Positions 50,431 through 58,945 of a stretch of 64,000 bases of DNA are shown piece after piece. The stretch covers positions 434,001 to 498,000 of the forward strand of contig NZ_JAKZJU020000001.1 of NCBI RefSeq assembly GCF_022809315.2, read 5' to 3'. Each line of letters opens with the position of its first letter. The stretch's first letter is position 1. Both the position numbers and the translations under genes were made by a program. Origin of the DNA: Mesosutterella faecium. GTDB lineage: Bacteria > Pseudomonadota > Gammaproteobacteria > Burkholderiales > Burkholderiaceae_F. Below the pieces are notes generated by a model that saw nothing but the letters and a program-made list of their open reading frames with translations, was not told the origin of the DNA and ran no database searches.

Positions 50431-50925
50431 ATGGTTCCAACAGCAACGACGGTGGGGGGCTATCTGCAGACTTTGCCGCCCGACAGGCGCGTCGCAATGG
50501 CGCGTGTCTGCAGCCTGATTCGCCGCAATGCCCGCGGCGTTCATGAAAGCATGCGCTATGGCCTTGCGTTTTATGAATACGACACCAATCCGCTGTTTGC
50601 CTTGGAACCCGGCGAAAAGAGCATGACCCTTTTTGTCGCGGAACCCAAGGTGGTGGAACATTTCTCCGGAAAGCTGAAGGGCATCAACACCGAGACCAGC
50701 TCCATTTATTTCGACAACCTGAACCGCCTTCCCCTCGACATCGTTGAGAAGGTGATCAGGGAATCCGTTGTTTCCAGGCAGGAACGCATCCGCAGCAACG
50801 AGCCCGTGCCCGGCCAGGAAGAGCTCCTCAAGCTCTGGAGGATCCAGGCGGAGGCCGCAGCGGTTCCCCCGCCCATCATTCACATTCCGGTCAATCCTCC
50901 CGAACCGGAAGACAAGGCCGAGTAA
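50431..50925 (+). CDS. DUF1801-like protein
   Basis: 164 residues. The N-terminal part TVGGYLQTLPPDRRVAMARV, then VHESMRYGLAFYEYD, matches the DUF1801 (YdhG-like) pattern of a small alpha/beta domain. The C-terminus is Pro/Glu-rich. The molecular function of the family is unknown. GGAG lies 8 bases before the ATG. It is divergent from the oxidoreductase operon and followed by a terminator. Confidence 0.75.
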   Translation: MVPTATTVGGYLQTLPPDRRVAMARVCSLIRRNARGVHESMRYGLAFYEYDTNPLFALEPGEKSMTLFVAEPKVVEHFSGKLKGINTETSSIYFDNLNRLPLDIVEKVIRESVVSRQERIRSNEPVPGQEELLKLWRIQAEAAAVPPPIIHIPVNPPEPEDKAE

Positions 50926-50939
50926 GCGCCGGCCCAAGG

Positions 50940-50968
50940 CAGAGCCCTCAGCCGGGGGCTCTGTTTTT
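50940..50968 (+). terminator. Rho-independent terminator after the DUF1801 gene
   Basis: CAGAGCCC and GGGCTCTG around an 8-base loop, followed directly by TTTTT. It lies 15 bases after the stop. Confidence 0.85.
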
Positions 50969-51182
50969 GCATTCCCAGGCCTTTTTCCGAGCCTCTGCCC
51001 TGAAGGCCCGGTCTGTCCCCTGCTGTCAAGCCCCGCCCATTTTGCCTGGAAGAACTCCGTCGGACCTAAGTCTTTCTTCCCGCCCCTGAATGCCATACAT
51101 CCCCATTACGAGGGAGCGACTACCTTAAAAGCCGGCCGCAGGATATGATGAAGAGAATTCTTACCCTGCGAGAGCCTCTCTT

Positions 51183-51389
51183 ATGAAAAGTGACGACTCA
51201 CACGGCAAAGAAATCAAACTGGCGCGCCCTCTTTGGCTTCTGATCGCCGTCAAGGCCGCCTGCATTTTCCTGCTGTGGCTTGTGTTTTTTTCTCCCTCGC
51301 ATCGCCCTGATACTTCCGTCGATGCGGTCGGGCAGGCTTTATTTCCTTCCCCCCATATCAATATCGATAACTCCAGAGACAAATCATGA
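51183..51389 (+). CDS. cydP: CydP-type small protein preceding cydA
   Basis: 68 residues with one membrane segment (about 17-40, WLLIAVKAACIFLLWLVFF) and the FFSPSHRP motif followed by a short polar tail. This fits the CydP family of putative small subunits found upstream of cydAB in betaproteobacteria and gammaproteobacteria. It overlaps the cydA start by four bases (ATGA), implying translational coupling. It probably helps assembly or stability of cytochrome bd, by analogy. Confidence 0.82.
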   Translation: MKSDDSHGKEIKLARPLWLLIAVKAACIFLLWLVFFSPSHRPDTSVDAVGQALFPSPHINIDNSRDKS

Positions 51390-52936
51390 TTACGCCTGAA
51401 TTAGTTGACCTGTCTCGTCTGCAGTTTGCCGTTACCGCCCTTTACCATTACCTCTTTGTCCCGCTGACGCTGGGGCTGTCCATGCTGCTGGTGGCCATGG
51501 AGGGGTGCTATGTCATCACGAAGCGGGAAGTCTACAGAGACATGACCCGCTTCTGGGGCAAACTGTTCGCCATTAATTTCGCCATGGGCGTTGCCACAGG
51601 CATCACCATGGAGTTCCAGTTCGGCACGAACTGGGCTTATTACTCGCACTACGTGGGCGACATTTTCGGGCCGCCCCTCGCCTTCGAGGCCCTCATGGCC
51701 TTCTTCCTGGAATCCACGTTCGCCGGCCTGTTCTTCTTCGGCTGGAAAAAACTCAGGCCGGGCGTGCACTGGCTGTGCACGTTCCTGATGGCCTTCGGAA
51801 CGAATATTTCCGCCCTGTGGATCCTGGTGGCCAACTCCTGGATGCAGCATCCCGTCGGCTCCGAGTTCAATCCGGTGACGCTGCGCATGGAAATGTCCAA
51901 TTTCTGGGAGGTCATCTCGAGCGAGTGGGCCCAGGCAACTCTCGTCCATGACATTTCCGGCGGATACATGACCGGGGCCGTTTTTGTTGCCGCCATCTCG
52001 GCCTGGTACCTGCTCAAGAAGCGCGACGTCGAGTTTGCCAAGCGATCTCTGGCCGTGGCCTGCGCCTTCGGCCTTGTCACTTCGATCGTGACGGTGCACA
52101 TGGGCGATGAATCCGGCTATCTGGTCACCCGCGACCAGCCCGAAAAAATAGCCGCCATGGAGGCGATCTGGGACACCGCCGAGGCGCCCGCCGGTCTGAC
52201 GCTCTTTGCCCTTCCGAACACCGAGCGGCGGGCCAATGCGCTTCAGGTCGAGTTCCCGTGGGTGCTCGGCCTCATCGGCACGCGATCCCTTTCCACGCCG
52301 GTGCCTGGCATCAACCAGCTCGAGGAGCGCAACGCCGCCCGCATAGCGAGCGGCGCCAAGGCCGTGACGCTGCTTGAGCAGCTGCGCAAGGACCCCAGCA
52401 ACGCTGCCCTTCTGGAATCCTTCAATGCCGTCAAGAAGGATCTCGGCTACGGGCTGCTGCTCCGCAAATACACCTCTGACGTCTCTACAGCCACCCCCGA
52501 GATGATCAAGAAGGCGGCCGCAGATACGATCCCCCCTGTGTCGCTGTTGTTCTGGAGCTTCAGGGGCATGGTGACCTGCGGCATCATCATGCTGCTGCTG
52601 TTTGTCCTCGGCTTTTACTATTCGGTCAAAGGCATCCCGGAAACTAAGGGGCTTTACCTCAAGCTGGCAGCCCTGGCGCTGCCCCTGCCCTGGATCGCCA
52701 ACGAACTGGGCTGGATCGTGACCGAGGTCGGGCGCCAGCCCTGGACCATCTACGGGGTGCTCCCGGTTCACATCTCGGTTTCCTCGCTCACGGCGGGCGA
52801 AGTTTTAGGCTCGCTGGCTGGGTTCGCCCTTCTGTACAGCGCGCTGCTCATTGTGGAAGTCTGGCTGATGAAGCGCTTCGCAAGCCTCGGCCCCTCCACT
52901 TTGGGCACCGGCCGCTATTTCCATGAGAAACACTAA
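51386..52936 (+). CDS. cydA: Cytochrome bd ubiquinol oxidase subunit I
   Basis: 516 residues, with the N-terminal LSRLQFAVTALYHYLFVPLT containing the haem b595 ligand His (H21, E. coli H19). The quinol-site motif GRQPW lies late in the protein and a long Q-loop is present (the length matches the E. coli-type L-subfamily). It reduces oxygen to water with quinol and has high oxygen affinity. It is the second gene of cydP-A-B-X. Confidence 0.97.
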   Translation: MITPELVDLSRLQFAVTALYHYLFVPLTLGLSMLLVAMEGCYVITKREVYRDMTRFWGKLFAINFAMGVATGITMEFQFGTNWAYYSHYVGDIFGPPLAFEALMAFFLESTFAGLFFFGWKKLRPGVHWLCTFLMAFGTNISALWILVANSWMQHPVGSEFNPVTLRMEMSNFWEVISSEWAQATLVHDISGGYMTGAVFVAAISAWYLLKKRDVEFAKRSLAVACAFGLVTSIVTVHMGDESGYLVTRDQPEKIAAMEAIWDTAEAPAGLTLFALPNTERRANALQVEFPWVLGLIGTRSLSTPVPGINQLEERNAARIASGAKAVTLLEQLRKDPSNAALLESFNAVKKDLGYGLLLRKYTSDVSTATPEMIKKAAADTIPPVSLLFWSFRGMVTCGIIMLLLFVLGFYYSVKGIPETKGLYLKLAALALPLPWIANELGWIVTEVGRQPWTIYGVLPVHISVSSLTAGEVLGSLAGFALLYSALLIVEVWLMKRFASLGPSTLGTGRYFHEKH

Positions 52937-52957
52937 CCGCTCACCGGAGACGCCAAA

Positions 52958-54091
52958 ATGATTGACTACGAGATTTTGAAACTCATCTGGTGGCTTTTCA
53001 TCGGAGTGCTTCTGGCCGGCTTTGCCGTCATGGACGGCCAGGACATGGGGGTTGGAGCTCTGCTGCCCTTCCTTGGCAAGACAAACGAAGAGCGCCGGAT
53101 CATGATCAACTCCGTCGCCCCGCACTGGGACGGCAACCAGGTCTGGCTCATAACCGGAGGCGGCGCCATGTTCGCAGCGTGGCCCATTGCTTACGCCGCA
53201 GCCTTTTCCGGCTTTTACTGGGCGATGCTCCTGGTGCTGGCCATGCTCATCTTCCGTCCGGTTTCCTTTGACTACCGCAGCAAGTTCGACAGTTCGCGCT
53301 GGCGCAGCTGCTGGGACACGCTCCTGTTTCTCGGCTCTGCCGTGCCTCCCATCATTTGCGGTGTAGCCTTCGGAAACCTGCTGCAGGGCGTGCCGCTGGT
53401 CTTTGATGAGTCCATGAGGGTGAGCTATCAGGGCAGCTTCTTCGGTCTTCTCAATCCCTTCGGCATCCTGTGCGGCCTTGTGGGCATCGTCATGGTGATC
53501 ATGCACGGCGCCAATTTCCTCGGCCTCAAGAGCGTCGGAGAGCTCAACGCAAGGGCGAAGAAAGCGGCCGCCGCGGCCTCTCTGGGCACCCTCGTGCTTT
53601 TCGTCCTGGCCGGCATCTGGATGGCGGCGGCCCTTCCCGCTTACAACGCATCGGGAATCGACCCGGCGGGGCTTCCCAACCCGCTGGCAAAGACGGTTAC
53701 GGTGGGCGGCAGCTGGCTCGACCACCTGTCCGCAACGCCTGCGCTGTTCATCTTCCCGCTGCTGGGCATTATCGGCGCAGCCCTGAGCTTTGTGTTCTCC
53801 AGGGCGGAGAAGTGGGGCGCTGCCATCGTGAGCTCCGGAGCATCGCTCCTGGGAATCGTGTTCACGCCGCTTGTCACCATGTTCCCGTTCGTCATGCCCT
53901 CGTCCATTGACCCGCGCTCGAGCCTGACGCTTTGGGACTGCACGAGCTCGCAGCTCACGCTTGAAATCATGCTGTTCGTCACGCTGATCTTCCTGCCCAT
54001 CCTGCTTTTTTACACCGGCTGGGCCTATCGGGTCATGCGCGGCAAGGTGACTCCGGAATACATCTCGGAAAACAGCCACCATCTCTACTAA
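52958..54091 (+). CDS. cydB: Cytochrome bd ubiquinol oxidase subunit II
   Basis: 377 residues with eight to nine hydrophobic segments. [19 protein letters not shown] near the N-terminus and [20 protein letters not shown] are typical of CydB. It forms the membrane complex with CydA. Twenty-one bases separate it from cydA, and cydX follows after 11 bases. Confidence 0.97.
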   Translation: MIDYEILKLIWWLFIGVLLAGFAVMDGQDMGVGALLPFLGKTNEERRIMINSVAPHWDGNQVWLITGGGAMFAAWPIAYAAAFSGFYWAMLLVLAMLIFRPVSFDYRSKFDSSRWRSCWDTLLFLGSAVPPIICGVAFGNLLQGVPLVFDESMRVSYQGSFFGLLNPFGILCGLVGIVMVIMHGANFLGLKSVGELNARAKKAAAAASLGTLVLFVLAGIWMAAALPAYNASGIDPAGLPNPLAKTVTVGGSWLDHLSATPALFIFPLLGIIGAALSFVFSRAEKWGAAIVSSGASLLGIVFTPLVTMFPFVMPSSIDPRSSLTLWDCTSSQLTLEIMLFVTLIFLPILLFYTGWAYRVMRGKVTPEYISENSHHLY

Positions 54092-54102
54092 AAGGAACTG
54101 AA

Positions 54103-54198
54103 ATGGCCTACTTCTACTGGATTGCTAGCGTCACTCTGGGCTTGATGCTGGGGGTTCTGCTGTGCATCAAGCAGGACATCTCGGACAAGGAAGAATAA
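54103..54198 (+). CDS. cydX: Cytochrome bd small subunit CydX
   Basis: 31 residues: MAYFYWIASVTLGLMLGVLL and a short charged end finishing DKEE. It has one membrane helix starting with the aromatic YFYWI pattern of CydX. An AAGGAACTGAA ribosome-binding site precedes the ATG, and it directly follows cydB. CydX stabilises the haems of cytochrome bd in E. coli. Confidence 0.9.
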   Translation: MAYFYWIASVTLGLMLGVLLCIKQDISDKEE

Positions 54199-54267
54199 CC
54201 GGCCGGGCGCAGCGGCATTCAACTCTTTAGGATGCCGCCCCGTCCGGGCCGCCCGCCTTCCGCCCCG

Positions 54268-54281
54268 AAAAAACGGGCCGT
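54268..54281 (+). terminator. Left half of a terminator hairpin split by the IS element
   Basis: AAAAAACGGGCCGT lies 70 bases past cydX. Its exact complement ACGGCCCGTTTTT occurs at 55781-55793, just beyond the right end of the IS. Before insertion the two would have formed a short-loop bidirectional terminator for cydX and prfC. Confidence 0.8.
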
Positions 54282-54289
54282 CTGCAAGA

Positions 54290-54314
54290 TGAACTGTCCC
54301 CACTTTGTGAGACA
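54290..54314. repeat. Left terminal inverted repeat of the IS
   Basis: 25 bases, TGAACTGTCCC then a variable centre then TGAGACA. Twenty of 25 positions match the right end at 55754-55778. Confidence 0.88.
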
Positions 54315-54317
54315 GAA

Positions 54318-55241
54318 TTAATTGAGCGCCGGTGTGGTTTTACCTGTTACCGCTTCCCTGAATTGCCTGGGGGAGCGGTAACTTAATTTCGCTTGAATGC
54401 GTTTCTCATTGTAATAGGCGCAGTAGGCTTCAATTTCCTGCCGGGCCTGGTTAAAAGTCAACAGATTTTTGTCAAAGCGCTTGTCCGGGTGGTACAGCCA
54501 CTCCGTCTTCAGCGTTCCGTTCCAGCCCTCCATGACGGCGTTGTCCCAACAGTTTCCTTTGCGTGAATAGCTCTGCTTAAAGCCGTAATCCCGAGCTTGT
54601 TTCCTGAACATCGGGCTGGTGTACAGCCCTCCTTGGTCGCTGTGCAGCACAGCCGGTCCGCTGGCCACCGCCTTAAGCGAGTGGAGCGTCTGCATCGCAA
54701 GCGCCATATTTTGGCAGGGGCTCATTTCACAGACGACGATTTCGCGAGTGCAAAGATCCATAACGAGCGAAAGATAGAGCCAGCCAGTTTTAGTCGGAAT
54801 ATAGGTCACATCCGTCACAAATACCTTGCCCGGCTCCTGTTGAGTAAATTTGCGGTTCAGCGTGTTCTCGAGAACAGTCCCGTCGGCCAGCTGCCCCTTT
54901 CTGAGGCTGACTCTGTATGTGCTCTTCCTTCGAATCACGGCCTGGCATCCAAGTTCCTTCATGACGCGTGCGACCTGGTTGTGTCCGGGTTTTCGTTTAT
55001 GGCCATCCATGCGAAGGGCTGCCGTCATCCTTCTGACGCCATATCGTCCTTCGTGGCGTTTTTGGAGCTCTTTGATGCGATCGCCAAGAGCCTTAGCCGC
55101 GAGCACTCTTTTGCCAGGATTTCCAATACGGCGGTAAAAGGTGCTCCGGCTGGCACCTGCAATTTCGCAAGCTCGGGCAACGGGTACCCCGCTGCGATGT
55201 GCGCTCTTAATTGCCGAATCAAGGATGGCACATTGTTTTTT
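54318..55241 (-). CDS. IS3-family transposase OrfB (DDE integrase core)
   Basis: The open frame runs to 55259. The N-terminal part GVPVARACEIAGASRSTFYR is the usual helix-turn-helix of OrfB, so translation must enter upstream of the GTG at 55106, from OrfA by frame change at an A8 tract (55236-55243). The catalytic triad is VFVTDVTYIPT (D), LHSDQGGLY (D) and NAVMEGWNGT (E), with 35 residues between the second D and E. The frame is +1 (or -2) relative to OrfA, not the usual -1, so this copy may be defective or use slippage. Confidence 0.85.
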   Translation of the reverse strand, partial: KKQCAILDSAIKSAHRSGVPVARACEIAGASRSTFYRRIGNPGKRVLAAKALGDRIKELQKRHEGRYGVRRMTAALRMDGHKRKPGHNQVARVMKELGCQAVIRRKSTYRVSLRKGQLADGTVLENTLNRKFTQQEPGKVFVTDVTYIPTKTGWLYLSLVMDLCTREIVVCEMSPCQNMALAMQTLHSLKAVASGPAVLHSDQGGLYTSPMFRKQARDYGFKQSYSRKGNCWDNAVMEGWNGTLKTEWLYHPDKRFDKNLLTFNQARQEIEAYCAYYNEKRIQAKLSYRSPRQFREAVTGKTTPALN

Positions 55242-55737
55242 TTGAGCCCAGATGCTCGTCTATGGACTTCAGCAGGCAGTCCAGGACAATCCGCTGTTCC
55301 TCAATGGTCCTCCGGGCTGTCTTAAGCTCTTTGGCCACATTTTCTTTGCCGCGGGGTGCAGTTGTTTTATCAGGCATGTGCTTGATCTCCGGGGCTTGGC
55401 AACGGACTCCTCTTTTGAGGATGGGAGCGCCGAACTTTTCAACGTTTTGCACATACCGACGTACATCGCTGACGCTCATCCCCAAAGCACGGCCCGCCGC
55501 ATTGTACGATTTACAAAAAGCGTACACCCTGACAGCCTCCCACGCCATGGCTTCAGTTCTTTTCCGCCGGCTGTTATCCAGGCTCCATGAAACATCACCA
55601 CGATCAAATGCCGCTTGCCAGTTCTCTACGCTAGTGCGGGCCAACCCCAGCTGTTTTGAGATAATACGGGACCGAGCTCCCTGCTTCAGTAACGTCAATA
55701 CTTTTTGACGAATTTCAATCGAGATCTTTTTGGACAT
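55219..55737 (-). CDS. IS3-family transposase OrfA
   Basis: 172 residues from MSKKISIEIRQKVLTLLKQG. Two helix-turn-helix segments (RIISKQLGLARTSVENW and AGRALGMSVSDVRRYV) are followed by a probable leucine-zipper-like region near ELKTARRTIEEQRIVLDCLL. It binds the IS ends. It reads into an A8 run and stops 15 bases later. By length and domain layout it matches the IS150 subgroup. Confidence 0.85.
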   Translation of the reverse strand: MSKKISIEIRQKVLTLLKQGARSRIISKQLGLARTSVENWQAAFDRGDVSWSLDNSRRKRTEAMAWEAVRVYAFCKSYNAAGRALGMSVSDVRRYVQNVEKFGAPILKRGVRCQAPEIKHMPDKTTAPRGKENVAKELKTARRTIEEQRIVLDCLLKSIDEHLGSKKTMCHP

Positions 55738-55753
55738 GAAAATCCCCAGAAAG

Positions 55754-55778
55754 TGTCTCACCTTCTAGGGACAGTTCA
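55754..55778. repeat. Right terminal inverted repeat of the IS
   Basis: Reads TGAACTGTCCCTAG then TGAGACA on the minus strand. It starts 16 bases upstream of orfA. Confidence 0.88.
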
Positions 55779-55780
55779 AA

Positions 55781-55793
55781 ACGGCCCGTTTTT
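55781..55793 (-). terminator. Right half of the split terminator hairpin
   Basis: ACGGCCCGTTTTT, exact complement of the left arm at 54268-54281. It lies 18 bases past the prfC stop. Alone it cannot form the original hairpin. Confidence 0.8.
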
Positions 55794-55811
55794 CTCTTTT
55801 TCCTGCAGGAC

Positions 55812-57422
55812 TCAGTTGAACTTCTGGCCCATCTCGCGGGTGGTCAGGAACTTCACGTTCTCCCAGTGCTTCTGGGTGGTCTGCAGGTTGTAGACCGAAG
55901 TGGCGAGATACACGAGGTTGCCGTCCGCATCAACGGCGAGGCGGGCCGCCTGCTCGTCGCAGAACTCCTCTTTCGTTTTCCCCTTGTCGTCAGGGAAAAG
56001 CAGCCATCTGGCCGTAGAAACCTCCGTGGGCTCATAGATCGCGTCCACGCGGTACTCGTTGGCCAGGCGCTGGGCCACGATCTCGAACTGCAGAACACCC
56101 ACTGCCCCCAGGTAGATGTGTCCGATGTCATCGGTGAAGACCTGGATGGCACCCTCCTCTCCCAGCTCCTGAAGTCCCTGCCTGAGCTGCTTTTCCTTGA
56201 ACGGATCCTTGCAGCGCACCGACCGGAACAGCTCCGGAGCAAAAAACGGGATGCCGACGAATCCGAGCTTTTCCCCTTCGGTAAGGGTATCGCCGATGTG
56301 CAGCTGGCCGTGGTTGTATATGCCGATGATGTCGCCCGCGACGGCATCGTCCATCCGCTTCCTTTCCTGAGCCATGAAAGTCAGGGCATTGGGGATCTTC
56401 ATCTCCTTGCCCTCGCGGACATGGAAAACCTTCATGCCGGGCGTATAGCGCCCCGAGCAGACGCGGAAAAATGCGATGCGGTCGCGGTGCCGGGGATCCA
56501 TGTTGGCCTGGATTTTGAACACAAAGCCGGTGAACGGGGACTCGGTCGGCTGAACCATGCGGGTCCCGGCGTCCCGCGGCCGCGGCGACGGCGCCCAGTT
56601 GACCAGAGCCTCGAGCACATCCTCCACGCCGAAATTGTTGATGCCCGAACCGAAAAACACGGGACTCTGGTCGCCGGCCAGATAGCGCTCCAGCGAGAAA
56701 GGCTCGCCCGCGCCCTTCACCAGGCTGATGGCATCGCGGACATCCTTCATTTCCATCGGAAACAGCTCGTCGAGTTTGGGATTGTCCAGACCTCTGATGA
56801 CCTCCGTTTCATGCGTCAGATGATCTTCCCCAGGCCGGAAGCGGACCAGCTCGTCATTGAGCAGCGAGAAGACCCCGCGGAAGCTTTTCCCCATTCCGAT
56901 GGGCCAGGTGATAGGCACGCAGCTCAGCTGCAGCACGTCCTCAATTTCATCGAGTACGTCAAGGGGATCCCTCACCTCTCGGTCCATTTTGTTGATGAAG
57001 GTGATGATCGGCGTATTGCGCAGCCTGCAGATCTCCAGCAGCTTGATGGTCTGGGCCTCAACGCCCTTTGCCGCGTCAATCACCATGACCGCGGCGTCCA
57101 CAGCCGTAAGAACGCGGTATGTGTCCTCTGAAAAATCCTGGTGCCCCGGGGTATCCAGAAGATTGATGACCTTGCCCTTGTAGTTGAACTGCATGACCGA
57201 GCTGGTCACCGAAATGCCGCGTTGCTTTTCAACCTCCATCCAGTCGGACGTCGCGTGCCGAGCGGCTTTCCGGCCCTTCACCGCGCCGGCGAGCTGGATC
57301 GCCCCTCCGAAAAGAAGCAGTTTTTCCGTCAGCGTGGTTTTGCCCGCGTCAGGGTGGGAAATAATGGCGAAAGTCCGCCGGTCAGCGACATCGCGGACCA
57401 GGGCTGGATTAGGAGAAGTCAT
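55812..57422 (-). CDS. prfC: Peptide chain release factor 3
   Basis: 536 residues from [20 protein letters not shown]; a 25-residue in-frame extension upstream is not conserved. GTPase motifs are [20 protein letters not shown] (G1), [10 protein letters not shown] (G3) and NKMD (G4), followed by the RF3-type domains 2 and 3. The motif [20 protein letters not shown] is the effector region. RF3 recycles RF1 and RF2 after peptide release. Its original terminator has been split by the IS just downstream. Confidence 0.97.
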   Translation of the reverse strand: MTSPNPALVRDVADRRTFAIISHPDAGKTTLTEKLLLFGGAIQLAGAVKGRKAARHATSDWMEVEKQRGISVTSSVMQFNYKGKVINLLDTPGHQDFSEDTYRVLTAVDAAVMVIDAAKGVEAQTIKLLEICRLRNTPIITFINKMDREVRDPLDVLDEIEDVLQLSCVPITWPIGMGKSFRGVFSLLNDELVRFRPGEDHLTHETEVIRGLDNPKLDELFPMEMKDVRDAISLVKGAGEPFSLERYLAGDQSPVFFGSGINNFGVEDVLEALVNWAPSPRPRDAGTRMVQPTESPFTGFVFKIQANMDPRHRDRIAFFRVCSGRYTPGMKVFHVREGKEMKIPNALTFMAQERKRMDDAVAGDIIGIYNHGQLHIGDTLTEGEKLGFVGIPFFAPELFRSVRCKDPFKEKQLRQGLQELGEEGAIQVFTDDIGHIYLGAVGVLQFEIVAQRLANEYRVDAIYEPTEVSTARWLLFPDDKGKTKEEFCDEQAARLAVDADGNLVYLATSVYNLQTTQKHWENVKFLTTREMGQKFN

Positions 57423-57592
57423 AGGTGATCGAACAGAGCCTGAGGACGGCAGGGCATGCTGCCGCGCCTTTTTCAGAAAGGTTTTGAATTTTAGCAAGCT
57501 TTCCGGTAGGCCGAGCCAAAAACCTTTACCGTAACGTTAAAATTCCGGCCGTATGCAGATTTTCCTCTCCCCTTTCATGGCGGCCAGATCCT

Positions 57593-58882
57593 ATGAGCTA
57601 CTTTCCAAAATGGCAGATTAAAACCTCGGGCGTGATCGCCCCTGACGAGGCACTGCCAGCCTCCCAGACCATTGCACTGGGCATACAGCACGTCGTGGCG
57701 ATGTTCGGTTCCACGATTCTCGCCCCGATCCTCATGGGCTTCGACCCCAATGTCGCCGTACTCATGAGCGGCATCGGAACCCTCATCTTTTTCCTTGTTG
57801 TCGGCGGCCGGATCCCCAGCTACCTGGGATCTTCCTTCGCTTTCATCGGAGTGGTCATCGCTGCCACAGGCTATGTGGCCGGCTCCGGGCTCAATCCAAA
57901 CATCAGCGTGGCGCTGGGCGGAATATTGGCCTGCGGCCTGGTCTATTTCCTCATCGGGCTCGTTGTTCAGGCGGTGGGGGTCAACTGGATCGAAAAGCTC
58001 ATGCCCCCGGTGGTCACCGGCGCCGTGGTCGCAGTGATTGGCCTGAATCTGGCCCCGACGGCCTGCAAAAGCATCGGTCAGACGAATTTCGACGCCTGGA
58101 TCGCTATTTTGTCCGTGCTGTGCGTCGGGGGCGTCGCGGTCTATACGCGGGGGTTCGCCCAGAAGCTGCTCATTCTGATCGGCCTTTCCATCGCTTACGT
58201 CATATACGCCATCCTTGCCAACGGTTTCGGCCTGGGAAAGCCCATTGATTTTTCCATCATCGCCGACGCGGCCTGGTTCGGCGTGCCCAATTTCCAGCAT
58301 CCCGTGTTCCGGGCAGACGCCGTTCTGCTCATCGTGCCCGTGGTGATTATTCTGGTGGCAGAAAACCTTGGACACGTGAAGGCCGTCACCGCGATGACCG
58401 GCCGGAATCTCGATCCCTACATGGGCCGCGCGTTCATGGGCGACGGGCTTGCGACAATGATTTCCGCCAGCGTGGGCGGCACCGGCGTAACGACCTACGG
58501 GGAGAACATCGGGGTCATGGCTGCCACAAGGGTGTACTCCACGCTGCTGTTTCCCGTGGCGGCTGCGATTGCCATTCTGCTGGGCTTTTCGCCCAAGTTC
58601 GGGGCCCTCATCCACACCATCCCCCAGCCTATCCTTGCCGGCATGTCCATTGTCGTGTTCGGCCTCATCGCCATTGCCGGCGCCAGAATCTGGGTTGAAA
58701 ATCACGTGGATTTCAGCAACAACCGCAACCTGATCGTGGCTGCCGTAACTCTCATTCTGGGGGGAGGCGACTTTTCGCTCTCCCTGGGAGGATTCACCAT
58801 GGGAGGCATCGGAACAGCCACGTTCGGAGCCATCATCCTCAATGCCATCATGAGCCTCGGCGAAAAGAGGTCTCTTAAGTAA
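57593..58882 (+). CDS. NCS2-family pyrimidine/uracil permease (RutG/UraA type)
   Basis: 429 residues. VVAMFGSTILAPILMGFDPN, GGRIPSYLGSSFAFIGVVIA, LVAENLGHVKAVTAMTGRNL and the GVTTYGENIGVMAATRVYST segment are characteristic of the uracil-transporting NCS2 group and are closest in my judgement to RutG. About 14 membrane segments are expected. It is divergent from prfC; no rut operon genes are visible, so uracil uptake for salvage is the simplest role. Confidence 0.9.
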   Translation: MSYFPKWQIKTSGVIAPDEALPASQTIALGIQHVVAMFGSTILAPILMGFDPNVAVLMSGIGTLIFFLVVGGRIPSYLGSSFAFIGVVIAATGYVAGSGLNPNISVALGGILACGLVYFLIGLVVQAVGVNWIEKLMPPVVTGAVVAVIGLNLAPTACKSIGQTNFDAWIAILSVLCVGGVAVYTRGFAQKLLILIGLSIAYVIYAILANGFGLGKPIDFSIIADAAWFGVPNFQHPVFRADAVLLIVPVVIILVAENLGHVKAVTAMTGRNLDPYMGRAFMGDGLATMISASVGGTGVTTYGENIGVMAATRVYSTLLFPVAAAIAILLGFSPKFGALIHTIPQPILAGMSIVVFGLIAIAGARIWVENHVDFSNNRNLIVAAVTLILGGGDFSLSLGGFTMGGIGTATFGAIILNAIMSLGEKRSLK

Positions 58883-58887
58883 CCCAT

Positions 58888-58922
58888 GCGCGCGTCTTGA
58901 GCCCAGGCGGCAAGGCGCGCGC
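58888..58922. terminator. GC-rich hairpin between convergent permease and tex genes
   Basis: GCGCGCGTCTTG and CAAGGCGCGCGC form a 12-bp stem with one G-T pair around 11 bases. It lies 6 bases after the permease stop and 24 bases from the tex stop. No T run on either side, so intrinsic termination is unproven. Confidence 0.45.
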
Positions 58923-58945
58923 CATCCGCTATTCACGGAGCGCCA

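Larger units (their letters stand above)
54290..55778 (-). mobile_element. IS3-family insertion sequence (IS150-like subgroup)
   Basis: 1489 bases bounded by imperfect inverted repeats starting TGAACTGTCCC. It encodes an OrfA with helix-turn-helix segments and a DDE integrase-type OrfB in the minus orientation. No clear target duplication was seen: the three bases beside the ends are AGA and AAA. It lies inside the loop of a terminator between cydX and prfC. Confidence 0.92.

Noticed and set aside
50140..51096. Extension of the oxidoreductase gamma subunit to a 509-residue protein
   Set aside because: The conserved N-terminus MFQVRLHGRGGQG begins at 50139. The upstream open frame is antisense to the DUF1801 gene.
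54287..55781. Target-site duplication flanking the IS
   Set aside because: The 3-4 bases beside the two ends do not match (AGA against AAA), whichever base is taken as the end.
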